51,652 nucleotides of DNA from Plantactinospora alkalitolerans (GCF_015690345.1 NZ_JADPUN010000342.1:1-51652); one strand, 5' to 3'. Shown: positions 16,383-25,041, numbered from the stretch's first letter. Program-made: numbers and translations. Notes: generated by a model not told the origin, from the letters alone.

Positions 16383-16967
16383 ATGGATCTGGAACTTCTC
16401 GGCCAGCGGGTCCGCCAGCTACGCCTCGACGGCGACCTGACCCTGCAGGGGCTGGCCGACCGGTGCGGGGTCAGCGTGAGCATGCTGTCCTCGATCGAGC
16501 ACGGCGACAAGGCGGCCACCGTCGTGCTGCTGGACAGGATCGCCACCGGGCTGGGTGTCCGGCTGGTCGACCTGCTGACGGACGAGACGGACCGCCGGTT
16601 CACCGTGCGCCGGGCGGCCGAGCAGGACGTCGCCGACGAGCCCGGCGGCTGGCGGCGCACGATCCTCACCCCGGTCGTGCCCGGGGTGAACTTCGAACTG
16701 GTCCGCACCTCGCTGCCGCCGGGGTGCGACGCCGGTGAGTTTCCGGCCTACGCGCCCGGCTCGCACGAATTCGTCGTCGTCGACTCCGGAACGTTGCGGC
16801 TGACCGTCGGCGACCGGACCGCCGACCTGACCTCCGGGGACTCGGTCTACTTCGCGGCCGACCAACCGCACCGCTACCTGAACCCGGGGCGTACCGTCTG
16901 CGGCTACTACGTGGCCGCCATCATCATGCGTCCCCGAGGCCCGGCGGCCCGGCTCCTCCGGCCGTAG
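16383..16967 (+). CDS. XRE-family regulator with cupin sensor domain
   Basis: A 194-residue HTH-cupin protein. The helix-turn-helix spans about 5-60 (LGQRVRQLRLDGDLTLQGLA and CGVSVSMLSSIEHGDKAAT). A single cupin_2 barrel follows at about 110-185, with PGSHEFVVVDSGTLRLTVGD and SGDSVYFAADQPHRYLNPG, which carry the two cupin motifs. Such proteins sense small metabolites and repress a nearby enzyme gene. The divergent GNAT gene is the likely target. ATG 16383 is seven bases after the -10 box, hence no ribosome site. Confidence 0.88.
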   Translation: MDLELLGQRVRQLRLDGDLTLQGLADRCGVSVSMLSSIEHGDKAATVVLLDRIATGLGVRLVDLLTDETDRRFTVRRAAEQDVADEPGGWRRTILTPVVPGVNFELVRTSLPPGCDAGEFPAYAPGSHEFVVVDSGTLRLTVGDRTADLTSGDSVYFAADQPHRYLNPGRTVCGYYVAAIIMRPRGPAARLLRP

Positions 16968-17005
16968 GTCGGTAAGGTCACCCGTGGGCGGAGCGATCAT
17001 CGAGA

Positions 17006-19798
17006 GTGGAGCGGCACGGGTTCATGGATCCAGGAGACGGGCGTCCACGACCCATCCTGTGGCTGAAGATCGCCGATCCCGCCGTGCCGCTGCCGGAGAT
17101 CCCACCCGGCGCCGACATCCGGGTGCTGCTCCCCGCCGACGACCGCTGTACGGCACTCGCCGAGGCGCTGGAGGCCGGTGGCGCGCAGGTCCGCCGGGTT
17201 CCCTTCCTGCTGGAAACGGAATTCGTCCACGATCCGGGTCCGGGTACGCCGACACCACTGGTCGCGCAGAGCGAACCATGCGCACTCGTCCGCGGCGGCC
17301 GGCGCGGCATGGTGCGCAGCTCCGGAGCAGCCGCCCGAGCCGCCCGGGACGCCTTCGCGCTGCTGTGGCACACCCACGCCCCCGGCATCGAGCCCCGGCC
17401 GCCGACTCCCGTCGCGGACATCCTTCCGACGGACTGGGCGCGGTTCGTCGCGCATCCGACCCTGAACCCCGCCCAGGCCGAGGTGATTCCCGCGGTCCTG
17501 GGCAGCGACCGGAACCTCGTCGTCGTCGCGCCGACCGGCGCCGGCAAGACCATCATCGGCATGGCCGCCACCCTGAAGGCGATGCTCCACCAGGGACGCC
17601 GTGCGGTGTGGCTCGTGCCGCAGCGCTCACTCACCGACGAACTCGACCGGGAACTCGACGCCTGGCGCCGCCAGGGCGTTCCCGTGGAGCGGCTGTCGGG
17701 CGAACACGCCATCGACGTGGAACGACTGCGGCACGCACGGCTCTGGGTGGCCACGACCGAGAAGTTCGAAGCGGTGTCCAGGACCTCGAGCCTGCGCGAC
17801 GCGATCGACGCGGTCGGCTGCGTCGTCGTCGACGAGATCCACCTCCTCGGCGACGACGCCCGCGGCTCGACCCTCGAAGCCCTGCTCGCCCGCATCCGGG
17901 ACATCGGATCGAGCGTCCGCGTAGTCGGACTCTCCGCGACGGTGAGCAACGCGGACGAGATCGCGGACTGGCTGCGTGCCGCGCTGATCCAGGTGTCGTG
18001 GCGGGCCAGCCAACTCAGCTGGCAACTCCCCATGATCACGGGGCACGCCGACTGGAACGTCACCGACGCCACCCGGACCAGACTCGCCGCGGCCATCACC
18101 CACCAGGTCGCCGGGACCGGCGGCAGTGTCCTGGTCTTCTGCGGCAGCAAACGCAACGTCCGGCGGACCGCGTTGGTGATCGCCGCCGGGCGGGGAGCCA
18201 GCGTCACCGGTGTGCACCCCGACGACGTCCAGCGGGTCCACGACACCTGCGCCGCCGCCGGGATCGGACTGCACTACAAGGGCTGGGACCACCGGCACGA
18301 CGCCGAACGCGCCTTCCGGGAACGGCGCTTCGACGTACTCGTCGCCACCCCGACCGTGGCCGCCGGGGTCAACCTTCCGGCGCGTGCGGTCGTGGTCCGC
18401 GACACCCAGGTGGGGCTGGGTACGTTCGACGTCGCGATCGTTCAGCAGATGTTCGGCCGCGCGGGCCGGGTCGGCACCGGCGAACGCGAGGGCGCCGCGT
18501 TTCTGATCACGGACCAGGACGAGCGTGCGCAGTGGCAGGCCCGCCTCGTCGCCGGAAACCGGGTACGGTCGCAGATCCACGCGAGCCTGCCGGACCATCT
18601 GCTCGGCGAGATGGTCCGGGGCACCGTCCGCACGATCGGCGAGGCCGAACAGTGGTGGGTCCAGACCCTCGCGTTCCACCAGGGCAACCGGAGTCTCGAC
18701 GCACTCCACGCGGCCGTCCGGTTCCTCGACGACGCCGGTCTGGTCGAGCGGGAACCGCAGAACGACGACGACAAGGGCGCCCTCACCGCGACGGATCTCG
18801 GCTCGCTCACGGCCCGGCTCATGGTCCCCAGCACCATCGGCCACGCGCTGAGGGTCGCCGTCGGGGCGCTGGCCACACCCACCGACGCCGACCACGCCGA
18901 GGAGATCCTGATCGACATCCTCGCCATCCACGTTCCCAAGCTCGCGCAGGCGTCGGTCGGGGACGACGGGAAGGCCGCCGTGACGAACCTCGTCGCGGCG
19001 CGCGGAAGGGTGCTGCACGGCGATGGCGGCCGCCACGACGACGGCTCGGCCGCGCCGGAGCAGGCGGCCGATCCACAGCGGGGCGACCTGGCGCGGGCGG
19101 CACTCCTCACGGCCGCCAACAGCCCCGAGATGTTCGGGCGCAGCACCCGGGACATCGCCGGGGTACCCGCCGCCGCGATCTACCCGGTGCTCGAGGAGGC
19201 CCCGCGTTACCTGCACTGGCTCGCCAGCCAGGGGCTACTGGGCACCGTGCATCCGTGGATCGCGATCGTCGCCGCCGATCTCGGCCGCCGCATCCGCTGG
19301 CGCCGCTGCCAGCCACGGCGCGGTGCCGGCCGGCTCCTGTGGATGTGTGAGCAGATGGCGACGGCCTCCCACCTGCCGGAGTTGGTGCCCCGGATGTGGG
19401 AGGCCGCGACCGCGCGCGGCTACCCGGCACCCGACTGGCGCCCAGGGCCGCGACCGGCCCTGTGCGAACTCGACGACGCCGGATATCAGGAGCTCCTCCG
19501 GGAACGGGCCTGCAACGTCTCCATCACCACCGACGACGCACGCGTGGTGGCCGAGGGCCCGGCGTCGTCCGTACTCGTCGTCTGGAACGGGAACGAGACC
19601 GGGTACCACCTGAGGCCGCTGCGCCGGGGCACCGCGCAGGTACCGGCCGCGTTGACGGCGGGTGGTGGTACGGCGGTGTTCACCTGGCGCGGCGACCACA
19701 AGGCGACGGGCTGGCTGGCCCGGTACGCGGGCGTCTCCGGCCGGAGACCCGGCGCCGGCCTTGTCGACCGTGTCTCGGGGCCGGACCGTGGCCAGTAG
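17006..19798 (+). CDS. Ski2-like DEAD/DEAH-box superfamily 2 helicase
   Basis: A 930-residue SF2 helicase. An N-terminal domain (about 1-150) of unknown role precedes a Q-motif-like LNPAQAEVIPAVLGSDRN, Walker A APTGAGKT at 175-182, motif Ia VWLVPQRSL, motif II DEIH at 276-279 and motif III SAT at 310-312. The second RecA domain has VLVFCGSKRNVRR, motif V VATPTVAAGVNLPARAVVV and motif VI QMFGRAGRVG, as in Ski2/Hel308/Lhr-related proteins. The last 350 residues or so include helical and ratchet-like regions and a possible beta-rich end. Singletons of this kind occur in actinobacterial accessory DNA; a DNA-repair or phage-defence role is possible but not shown. GTG 17006 and ATG 17024 are both possible starts. 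Confidence 0.85.
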   Translation: MERHGFMDPGDGRPRPILWLKIADPAVPLPEIPPGADIRVLLPADDRCTALAEALEAGGAQVRRVPFLLETEFVHDPGPGTPTPLVAQSEPCALVRGGRRGMVRSSGAAARAARDAFALLWHTHAPGIEPRPPTPVADILPTDWARFVAHPTLNPAQAEVIPAVLGSDRNLVVVAPTGAGKTIIGMAATLKAMLHQGRRAVWLVPQRSLTDELDRELDAWRRQGVPVERLSGEHAIDVERLRHARLWVATTEKFEAVSRTSSLRDAIDAVGCVVVDEIHLLGDDARGSTLEALLARIRDIGSSVRVVGLSATVSNADEIADWLRAALIQVSWRASQLSWQLPMITGHADWNVTDATRTRLAAAITHQVAGTGGSVLVFCGSKRNVRRTALVIAAGRGASVTGVHPDDVQRVHDTCAAAGIGLHYKGWDHRHDAERAFRERRFDVLVATPTVAAGVNLPARAVVVRDTQVGLGTFDVAIVQQMFGRAGRVGTGEREGAAFLITDQDERAQWQARLVAGNRVRSQIHASLPDHLLGEMVRGTVRTIGEAEQWWVQTLAFHQGNRSLDALHAAVRFLDDAGLVEREPQNDDDKGALTATDLGSLTARLMVPSTIGHALRVAVGALATPTDADHAEEILIDILAIHVPKLAQASVGDDGKAAVTNLVAARGRVLHGDGGRHDDGSAAPEQAADPQRGDLARAALLTAANSPEMFGRSTRDIAGVPAAAIYPVLEEAPRYLHWLASQGLLGTVHPWIAIVAADLGRRIRWRRCQPRRGAGRLLWMCEQMATASHLPELVPRMWEAATARGYPAPDWRPGPRPALCELDDAGYQELLRERACNVSITTDDARVVAEGPASSVLVVWNGNETGYHLRPLRRGTAQVPAALTAGGGTAVFTWRGDHKATGWLARYAGVSGRRPGAGLVDRVSGPDRGQ

Positions 19799-19911
19799 TG
19801 CTCTGGTCCGGGCGGCGGACAGGATGAATGTCCCGGCGGCCCGGTTCAGGTGCCGCTGCCGCCGCGATGCGCTGAGGTTTCGCGTAGAAGTGCGTCGCCA
19901 GTCCGATAGCA

Positions 19912-20033
19912 TCCATGTCGTCGGCAACGAGGCGTCCGCGCGGGTGACGGTCAAGTTGGGCATGTCGCTGGAGCGCGAGACGGTGCAGCCGGACACCGGC
20001 CGCCAGGTCCGGGTCTACGCGATGGACCTGTAG
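19912..20033 (+). pseudogene. GNAT acetyltransferase C-terminal remnant
   Basis: The frame ending at TAG 20031-20033 reads NEASARVTVKLGMSLERETV then QPDTGRQVRVYAMDL. This is the hallmark C-terminal GNAT block (N.AS.RV.EKLGM...). Upstream the frame has no GNAT core and merges with the tail of the helicase region, so only the last 40 codons or so survive. Confidence 0.6.
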
Positions 20034-20154
20034 GACAGCATCGAGCCCTCGCCCGCCGACGCCGCCGAACTCCAGCGTCCGCGCTGGCCGAACTGACCCG
20101 CCACACAACAACGGCGGGAACATCGTCGTCGACCGCGCGGGTACGGTTCCGGGG

Positions 20155-20673
20155 GTGCAAGCCGACGCCACGCAACCGCTGATCTTTGTCGACATCGACG
20201 GCGTGCTGATCCCGTTCCGGGCACGGAAGGCCCGGACACGCGGCTCGAACGGCGGAGTGCCGGATGCCGCCGACGGGCTCGGCAATCCGCTGCTGGATCG
20301 GCTCGATCCGGCCGATGGCGAGCGCCTGCTCGCCCTGCGCGGGGAACTGGTCTGGGCGAGCACGTGGGCGGCGGAGGCGAACGAAGTCGTCGCGCCCCGG
20401 CTCGGCCTTCCCGCACTGCGCGTCGTCGACTGGCCGGAGGAGGAGGAACCGCGGCACGGCGTGCATTGGAAGACCGCGCCAGTTACGCGCTGGGCGGTCG
20501 GACGTCCGTTCGTCTGGCTGGACGATGAGACCACGGACGCCGATCGGCGTTGGGTCGCCGCGAACCACCCGCAGCCGGCGCTGCTGCGCCGTGTCGACCC
20601 GTACCAAGGGTTGACCGACGCCGACCTTGCCGCAGTCCGCCATTGGCTCGAACAGCGCGAGCGGGCCGGTTGA
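20155..20673 (+). CDS. HAD-domain protein (Swiss-Army-knife RNA-repair-like HAD)
   Basis: A 172-residue protein with the HAD nucleophile motif in PLIFVDIDGVLIPF (D12 and D14 region), GELVWASTWAAEAN as the motif II strand, and FVWLDDETTDADRRW as motif IV. The short single-domain architecture with the WASTW and WLDDE blocks is that of the HAD domain found in Swiss-Army-knife RNA-repair proteins and their stand-alone relatives. A phosphatase or nucleotidase activity is likely; its substrate is unknown. GTG 20155 is used for lack of a better start. The two flanking stretches hold gene remnants. Confidence 0.78.
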   Translation: MQADATQPLIFVDIDGVLIPFRARKARTRGSNGGVPDAADGLGNPLLDRLDPADGERLLALRGELVWASTWAAEANEVVAPRLGLPALRVVDWPEEEEPRHGVHWKTAPVTRWAVGRPFVWLDDETTDADRRWVAANHPQPALLRRVDPYQGLTDADLAAVRHWLEQRERAG

Positions 20674-20691
20674 TCAGCTACTCGGATCTGC

Positions 20692-20922
20692 TTGATATCC
20701 AGGTATGCGTACGACCTGAAGGTCTTCTTCGCGCTGGTCGGTAAGCCGCCTGCCGGGGTCGTCGCGTCGGACGTGCCGGCCTTCCTGACCGCACACAGCA
20801 CACGGGCCGACCAGCGGTCGATTGCAGGGGGTCGGCGACGGGCTGGTGGGGGTTTCGGTACGGACGGTGCGTCGCCGGCATCACGAGGCGCCACCGAACT
20901 GGATCAGGCGGGCCGAGGCTGA
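20692..20922 (+). pseudogene. tyrosine integrase/recombinase remnant, copy 1
   Basis: AYDLKVFFALVGKPPAGVVA and then SDVPAFLTAH match the SAM-like core-binding domain of XerC/D-type tyrosine recombinases. About 20826 the frame shifts; the next phase reads VGDGLVGVSVRTVRRR. The catalytic domain is missing. The bases before it (TGCTTGATATCCAGGTA) match those upstream of the second remnant (TGCTTGATATGCAGGTA, from 34799), but here about 190 bp present in copy 2 are absent, including the start codon. Confidence 0.65.
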
Positions 20923-20986
20923 TGCAGGGTGAGCGTCACGACCGGCCTCGCGATTCCTTTCGAGCACGTCCGGGGTCAGTATTGGC

Positions 20987-21814
20987 ATGGACGCGATCAG
21001 GAAGATGTACGCCCGTTGGGCGGTTGGGGACATGGGCGAGGACGACCAGTGGGGCGACGTGACGGCCGAGCCGCGCGGCGTGGACTACGCGGAGGTGTCG
21101 GCGGATGGTGTGCCGGCGATGTGGCTCGTCCCACACGGCGCCGACCTCGACCGGGCGATCGTCGCGCTGCACGGTGGGGGTTTCGTGGGCGGGTCGCTGT
21201 ATACCCACCGCAAGATGTACGGGCACCTCGCGAAGGCGGCCGGCGTACGGGTGCTGCTCGCCACCTACCGGCGGGCTCCCGAGTTCCGCTACCCGGCGCA
21301 GATCGAGGACGCGGTCACGGCGTTCCGGTGGGCAGGGGCGCGCACCGCGGCACTGGCGCTGGCCGGTGACTCCTCCGGCGGCGGCCTGGCCGTGCAGGTC
21401 GCCCTCCGCGACCCTGGCGCGGCCGCGTTGTTGTTGCTGTCTCCGTGGATCGACATGGACCCGGCGCAGACCGCGACCTCGTACGAGGAGAACGCCGGCA
21501 CCGACCTGTTCTTCACCCGGCCGATGGTGCAGGGTCTCGTTCAGCAGTATCTGCCCGAGGGGACAAGCGGCCTGGCGCCGGATGTCAACGCTTTTCACGC
21601 CGACCTGTCAGCTCTGCCGCCGGTGTACGTGCAGTGCGGCAGCGACGAGAGCGGTCGCGGTGACAGCGAGCGCCTGGCGAAGCTGACCGACGCCCGACTC
21701 GAAGTCTTCGATGGCCAACTGCACACGTTCCAGATGGCCGCCGGGCGCTCACCGGTTGCCGACGAGGCGATCGGGAGGTTGGCCGCATGGGTGCGCCCGA
21801 AGCTGGGATTCTGA
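20987..21814 (+). CDS. HSL-family alpha/beta hydrolase (esterase/lipase)
   Basis: A 275-residue carboxylesterase of the hormone-sensitive lipase group. The oxyanion-hole motif HGGGF is at 62-66 and the nucleophile elbow GDSSGG at 127-132, with Ser129. Catalytic Asp is probably in YVQCGSDES and His in FDGQLHTFQ. It cleaves short-chain esters; the natural substrate is unknown. The gene overlaps the following ECF sigma gene by 28 bp, so the two are co-translated. Upstream sequence has no clear ribosome site. Confidence 0.88.
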   Translation: MDAIRKMYARWAVGDMGEDDQWGDVTAEPRGVDYAEVSADGVPAMWLVPHGADLDRAIVALHGGGFVGGSLYTHRKMYGHLAKAAGVRVLLATYRRAPEFRYPAQIEDAVTAFRWAGARTAALALAGDSSGGGLAVQVALRDPGAAALLLLSPWIDMDPAQTATSYEENAGTDLFFTRPMVQGLVQQYLPEGTSGLAPDVNAFHADLSALPPVYVQCGSDESGRGDSERLAKLTDARLEVFDGQLHTFQMAAGRSPVADEAIGRLAAWVRPKLGF

Positions 21815-22680
21815 CCGAGGCGTTCGAGGCGGAACGTCGAGGGTTGCTCGCCCACGCGTACCGGATGCTCGGCGCCTATCACGAAGCCGAGGACGTCGTG
21901 CAGGACACATACGTGCGGGCTCTGCGCGGGTGGGAGACCTTCGAGTGGCGTTCGTCGCTGCGCACCTGGCTCTACCGGATCGCCACGAATGTCTGCCTCA
22001 CCCTGATCGCGGGCCACGGGCGGCGCGCGCTCTCGTCCGGTCTCGGACCGGACGACCTCGGTGTGGAGCTCGAGCCGTTCCCGACGGACCCAGCCGACCT
22101 GGTGATCGCGCGGGAGAGCGTGCGGCTCGCCTTCGTGGCCGGGTTGCAACATCTCACTGCGCAGCAGCGTGCCGTGCTGCTGTTGCGAGAGGTGCTGACG
22201 TTCTCCGCCGCCGAGACCGGTGAGGCGCTGGGCATGTCGGTACCGGCCGTGAAGAGCACCCTCCAGCGGGCCAGGGCCCGGCTCGCCGAGGCGGCTCCGG
22301 CCCGCGACGACGTGCTGGACGCCGCCTCGCCCCGGGCCAGGGCGTTGCTCGCCGGATACATGGCCGCCTGGGAGGCGTCCGACGCCGAAGCCTTCCGCGA
22401 AGTGCTGCGCGCGGACGCGGCCATCGTGCCGGTCGGTTCCCCGAGCTCGTACGTCGGTCGTGAGGCGTGCCTGGCCTTCGCGACACCGGCGATGGGCGCT
22501 CCGGGGGAATGGCGGATGGTCGCGACCGAAGCGAACGGTCAGCCGGCCGCGGTGGCGTGGTTCCGCGACGAGCCCTTCGGTGTGGCAGTGCTGACTGTCG
22601 CCGAGGAAGGGATCGTCGTGATCACGCTTTTCGGGGACCCGAAGCTGGCGGAAACCTTCACATCCAAAGCCTTGAGTTAG
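21787..22680 (+). CDS. ECF sigma factor with C-terminal SnoaL-like domain (SigX5/SigG-type)
   Basis: A 297-residue extracytoplasmic-function sigma factor. Region 2 is at about 10-75 (LLAHAYRMLGAYHEAEDVVQ, then LRTWLYRIATNVCL) and region 4 at about 120-170 (LTAQQRAVLLLREVLTFSAA, then MSVPAVKSTLQRARARL). A fused SnoaL/NTF2-like domain (about 185-290; YMAAWEASDAEAFREVL, VAWFRDEPFGVAVLTV) takes the place of a separate anti-sigma factor, as in the TIGR02960 group. It is co-translated with the esterase gene, which is a likely functional partner. No anti-sigma gene is adjacent. Confidence 0.9.
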   Translation: MGAPEAGILTEAFEAERRGLLAHAYRMLGAYHEAEDVVQDTYVRALRGWETFEWRSSLRTWLYRIATNVCLTLIAGHGRRALSSGLGPDDLGVELEPFPTDPADLVIARESVRLAFVAGLQHLTAQQRAVLLLREVLTFSAAETGEALGMSVPAVKSTLQRARARLAEAAPARDDVLDAASPRARALLAGYMAAWEASDAEAFREVLRADAAIVPVGSPSSYVGREACLAFATPAMGAPGEWRMVATEANGQPAAVAWFRDEPFGVAVLTVAEEGIVVITLFGDPKLAETFTSKALS

Positions 22681-22849
22681 GAGCCAACTGCGCGAATGAA
22701 CGGACTCCGGCAAGGCACAGCGCAATCGGCTGCTGACGCGTGGCGGATAGGCCGACAGCCGACATCCGATCATGTCGAGAAGAGCGCTTGTCGTGGAAGG
22801 CCAGAAAACGCAGATGCATGACATTCAGTAGTCGCGTTAAGATCACCGA

Positions 22850-23060
22850 ATGAGTGATCTCCCCGGCGCTACGAAACAGTCGTTCGCGGGCCTCGACTTG
22901 CGGCACCGGAGCTTTGACCAGCACTTCTTCAAGCTCTGCGACTTCCGAGGAGCCAACCTCCGAGGCGCTTCCATGAGGGGAGCACGGTTTGCCGGATGCG
23001 ATCTGCGGAACGCTGATCTGCGCGACACGGACCTGTGCGTTCTTCCGCGCCTAGGCCGGG
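22850..23060 (+). pseudogene. pentapeptide-repeat protein, 3'-truncated
   Basis: From ATG 22850 the product begins MSDLPGATKQSFAG and shows pentapeptide repeats (A/N)(D/N)LR-like: CDFRGANLRGASMRGARF and CDLRNADLRDTDL. The right-handed beta-helix is cut after about 64 residues. Beyond about 23045 the DNA matches, on the opposite strand, a VOC-family gene, so the frame to 23173 is an artefact of fusion. A TAAGAT -10-like box about six bases before the ATG suggests leaderless expression. Confidence 0.6.
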
Positions 23061-23214
23061 TCATCCGCGGCGTTCCGGACACCAGTCCCTTGCCGTACGT
23101 GGCGCGCATGCCGGCTGCGAATGCCCGGTGTAGTCCCTCGATGTCCGCGGTGAGTACGAGACAGGAGCCATAGGACTCGCACGGCAGCAGGGGAACGGTC
23201 ACCTCGTTGGTCAT
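23048..23214 (-). pseudogene. VOC/bleomycin-resistance-like gene with internal deletion
   Basis: A strong GGAAGGAGG site precedes ATG at 23212-23214. The product starts MTNEVTVPLLPC, the usual opening of a VOC subgroup, then jumps directly to ESYGSCLVLTADIEGL, RAFAAGMRATYGKG and SGTPRMTRPRR, which normally lie about 50 residues later. The end, including the last metal-ligand strand, is lost where it meets the pentapeptide-repeat gene. Expression signals and frame are intact across the deletion, but the fold cannot be. Confidence 0.65.
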
Positions 23215-23357
23215 GCCTCCTTCCTAAGTGTCGCAGGGTGTCCGTCGCACATGGAAATAGACGACCATCGCCTTCAGTCATCCGATCGGCTGATGACCCA
23301 GAACGCAACGCCGCCGAGCCGAGCCATCGGCGGCGCCTTCCTGCCTGCCATACGGCT

Positions 23358-23465
23358 CGCCAAGATCAGGCGCCCGGATCTGCCGCCACCCGTGCGCGCC
23401 ATCCAGCCTGCGCGGTCATGCTCCGTGGCCCGGCCTCCGGGTCGGTCGACGTCCGGAACTGCCGA
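23358..23465. repeat. dispersed repeat R1, copy a
   Basis: It contains CCAAGATCAGGCGCCCGG, pivot ATCTGCCGC (23378-23386), then an imperfect hairpin (about 23409-23440) and the conserved block ending GGTCGGTCGACGTCCGGAA. It is shared with copies at 25153-25277 and 27729-27835. It lies in the 395-bp gap between the VOC remnant and the NmrA-type gene; no gene was found in the rest of that gap. Confidence 0.8.
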
Positions 23466-23609
23466 AGAGCGCGCACTCGATCATGCGGGTTGGTCGGGTG
23501 TTGGGGTACCGACGGGGACGTTGCTGTCGGCAAGCCTTTACGTCAGGCTCTTCTATATTGGTGGTCGGACTGTGGACCGGCGCGGGTGGTCGGATCGGGC
23601 GGATGCCGG

Positions 23610-24473
23610 TCAGTCCTGCGGTTGGGTGAGCCATTGGTCGAGTGTCAGGAGTCCGGGATGGATCCGGCGGAGTGCGGGGATGTCGGCTGCATAGCCGGTT
23701 TCACCGAACCAGAACAGCATTTTAGCCTCGGGGCCTGCCAGCTTCAGTAAGGGCTTCGGCAGGCGGGTGTAGCGGATGCGGCGACCCGCGCCGCGCAGGG
23801 TCTGGGCGATCTGCGCGATGGTGAGTTCGTCGCCGGCGAGTTCGAGGGCTTGTCCGGCGAACTGCTCGGGTCGTTCGAAGGCGAGTCGGGCGAAGACACC
23901 GATGTCGGGTACCGCGATCGTCTGGAGGGTTTTGGTCGGGCCGAGGGCAGCGGCCATCATGCTCAGGCCGACGCTGGCGCCGCGCAGGGTGAAGACGCTG
24001 GTGAACGTGGTGGGCCGCAGAATCGTCCAGGTGAGGCCGGTCGTGCGGAGGTGTTGTTCGATTTCCCATTTGGTGTCGAAGTGGGGGATGCCGCGCACGC
24101 GTTCGGCGCCGCCCACCGAGGTGTAGACGAGATGCCGGCTGCCGGCTGCCTCTGCGGCGTCGATGACGTTCCTGCCCTGGCGGACTTCACCGGAACGGCC
24201 GGCGGTGCGGCTGTTCTGCACGCTGAACACGCCGTACGCGCCGGAGATCGCCCCCTTCAGTGATCCCGCGTCGTCCATGTCGCCGGCTGCGATCGTGACC
24301 CCCCGTTTGGCCAGGGCGCGGGCCGCGCGGCCGGCGGGGTCGCGGGTGAGGGCGCGAACGGTCCAGGCGCCGGTGCGCAGCAGTGCGTCGACGACCGCGC
24401 CGCCTTGGTTACCCGTCGCGCCGATGACCAGAATCACAGGCGCGGGCCGGTTCGGCGTTGGCTCGGTTGACAT
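23610..24473 (-). CDS. NmrA-family NAD(P)-binding oxidoreductase/sensor
   Basis: A 287-residue atypical short-chain dehydrogenase. The Rossmann loop is VILVIGATGNQGGAVVDALL (about 12-31). VRALTRDP with GDMDDAGSLKGAI, the HLVYTSVGGAERV strand and TWTILRPTTFTSVF are typical of NmrA/HSCARG and quinone-reductase-like members. The YxxxK pair of classical SDRs is not present. ATG at 24473 follows AAGGAG. It is divergent from a MarR gene across a perfect 27-bp inverted repeat, an arrangement seen with redox or quinone-responsive MarR regulators. Confidence 0.88.
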   Translation of the reverse strand: MSTEPTPNRPAPVILVIGATGNQGGAVVDALLRTGAWTVRALTRDPAGRAARALAKRGVTIAAGDMDDAGSLKGAISGAYGVFSVQNSRTAGRSGEVRQGRNVIDAAEAAGSRHLVYTSVGGAERVRGIPHFDTKWEIEQHLRTTGLTWTILRPTTFTSVFTLRGASVGLSMMAAALGPTKTLQTIAVPDIGVFARLAFERPEQFAGQALELAGDELTIAQIAQTLRGAGRRIRYTRLPKPLLKLAGPEAKMLFWFGETGYAADIPALRRIHPGLLTLDQWLTQPQD

Positions 24474-24513
24474 GGCACTCCTTCGTGTCGACGGTGAGCC
24501 GGTATGCTGTTGA

Positions 24514-24540
24514 TGAACTAGGTAAAACTTACCTAGTTCA
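24514..24540. promoter_or_regulatory. perfect inverted-repeat MarR operator
   Basis: TGAACTAGGTAA (24514-24525) is repeated inverted as TTACCTAGTTCA (24529-24540) around a 3-bp AAC centre. It lies in the 103-bp gap between the divergent NmrA-like and MarR genes, where it can repress both. Confidence 0.85.
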
Positions 24541-24576
24541 CTATTCTCATGCAGAGTATTCCGATGGAGGTGTCGA

Positions 24577-25041
24577 GTGTCAAGCCGCCCGCAGACTGGA
24601 GACAGCGACGCGGTTCGTCTCGGCGAACTGCTTGGCCGGTCCTGGCGAACCTTCTCCAGACTGGGGCAGGCCCGCTTTGCTGAGTCCGGGCTGTCCGCAG
24701 CGAGTGTGCGCCTGCTGCTGGCGCTGGCCGCTGAGCCGGACAGTCGGATGGGGGACCTGGCCAAGCGGCTTGGTGTGACAGCCCGCGCTCTCACGCCGAT
24801 CACCGACAGCCTGGCCAACGACGGTCTAGTCTCGCGGGTGGTCGACCCGACCGACCGGCGCGCCTTCAAGCTGGTCCTCACCGGACTCGGCGCCAGCCGA
24901 GCCGAGAACCTCAGCATCCTGCAGGCAGAGATCAGCGACGAGATCTTCGGCGCCCTGACCTCCGAGCAGCGGCGCGAACTGGAGCGACTGCTCCGCACAT
25001 TCGTCGAGGCGACGGGTGACGAGACAACCGACGAGTGCTGA
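24577..25041 (+). CDS. MarR-family transcriptional regulator
   Basis: A 154-residue winged-helix dimer. The fold runs from LGRSWRTFSRLGQARF through SAASVRLLLALAAEPDSRMG and the recognition helix in AKRLGVTARALTPITDSLA to the wing SRVVDPTDRRAFKLVLT. The C-terminal dimer helices are ISDEIFGALTSEQRREL and LERLLRTFVEA. GTG 24577 follows GGAGG. The perfect palindrome between it and the NmrA-like gene is its probable binding site. No redox cysteine lies in the sensing region (the only Cys is the last residue), so a ligand-binding mode is more likely. Confidence 0.9.
   Translation: MSSRPQTGDSDAVRLGELLGRSWRTFSRLGQARFAESGLSAASVRLLLALAAEPDSRMGDLAKRLGVTARALTPITDSLANDGLVSRVVDPTDRRAFKLVLTGLGASRAENLSILQAEISDEIFGALTSEQRRELERLLRTFVEATGDETTDEC

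Noticed and set aside
16984-19350. Second plus-strand frame inside the helicase gene
   Set aside because: The product is almost pure Arg/Gly/Pro/Ala, while the overlapping frame contains all helicase motifs.
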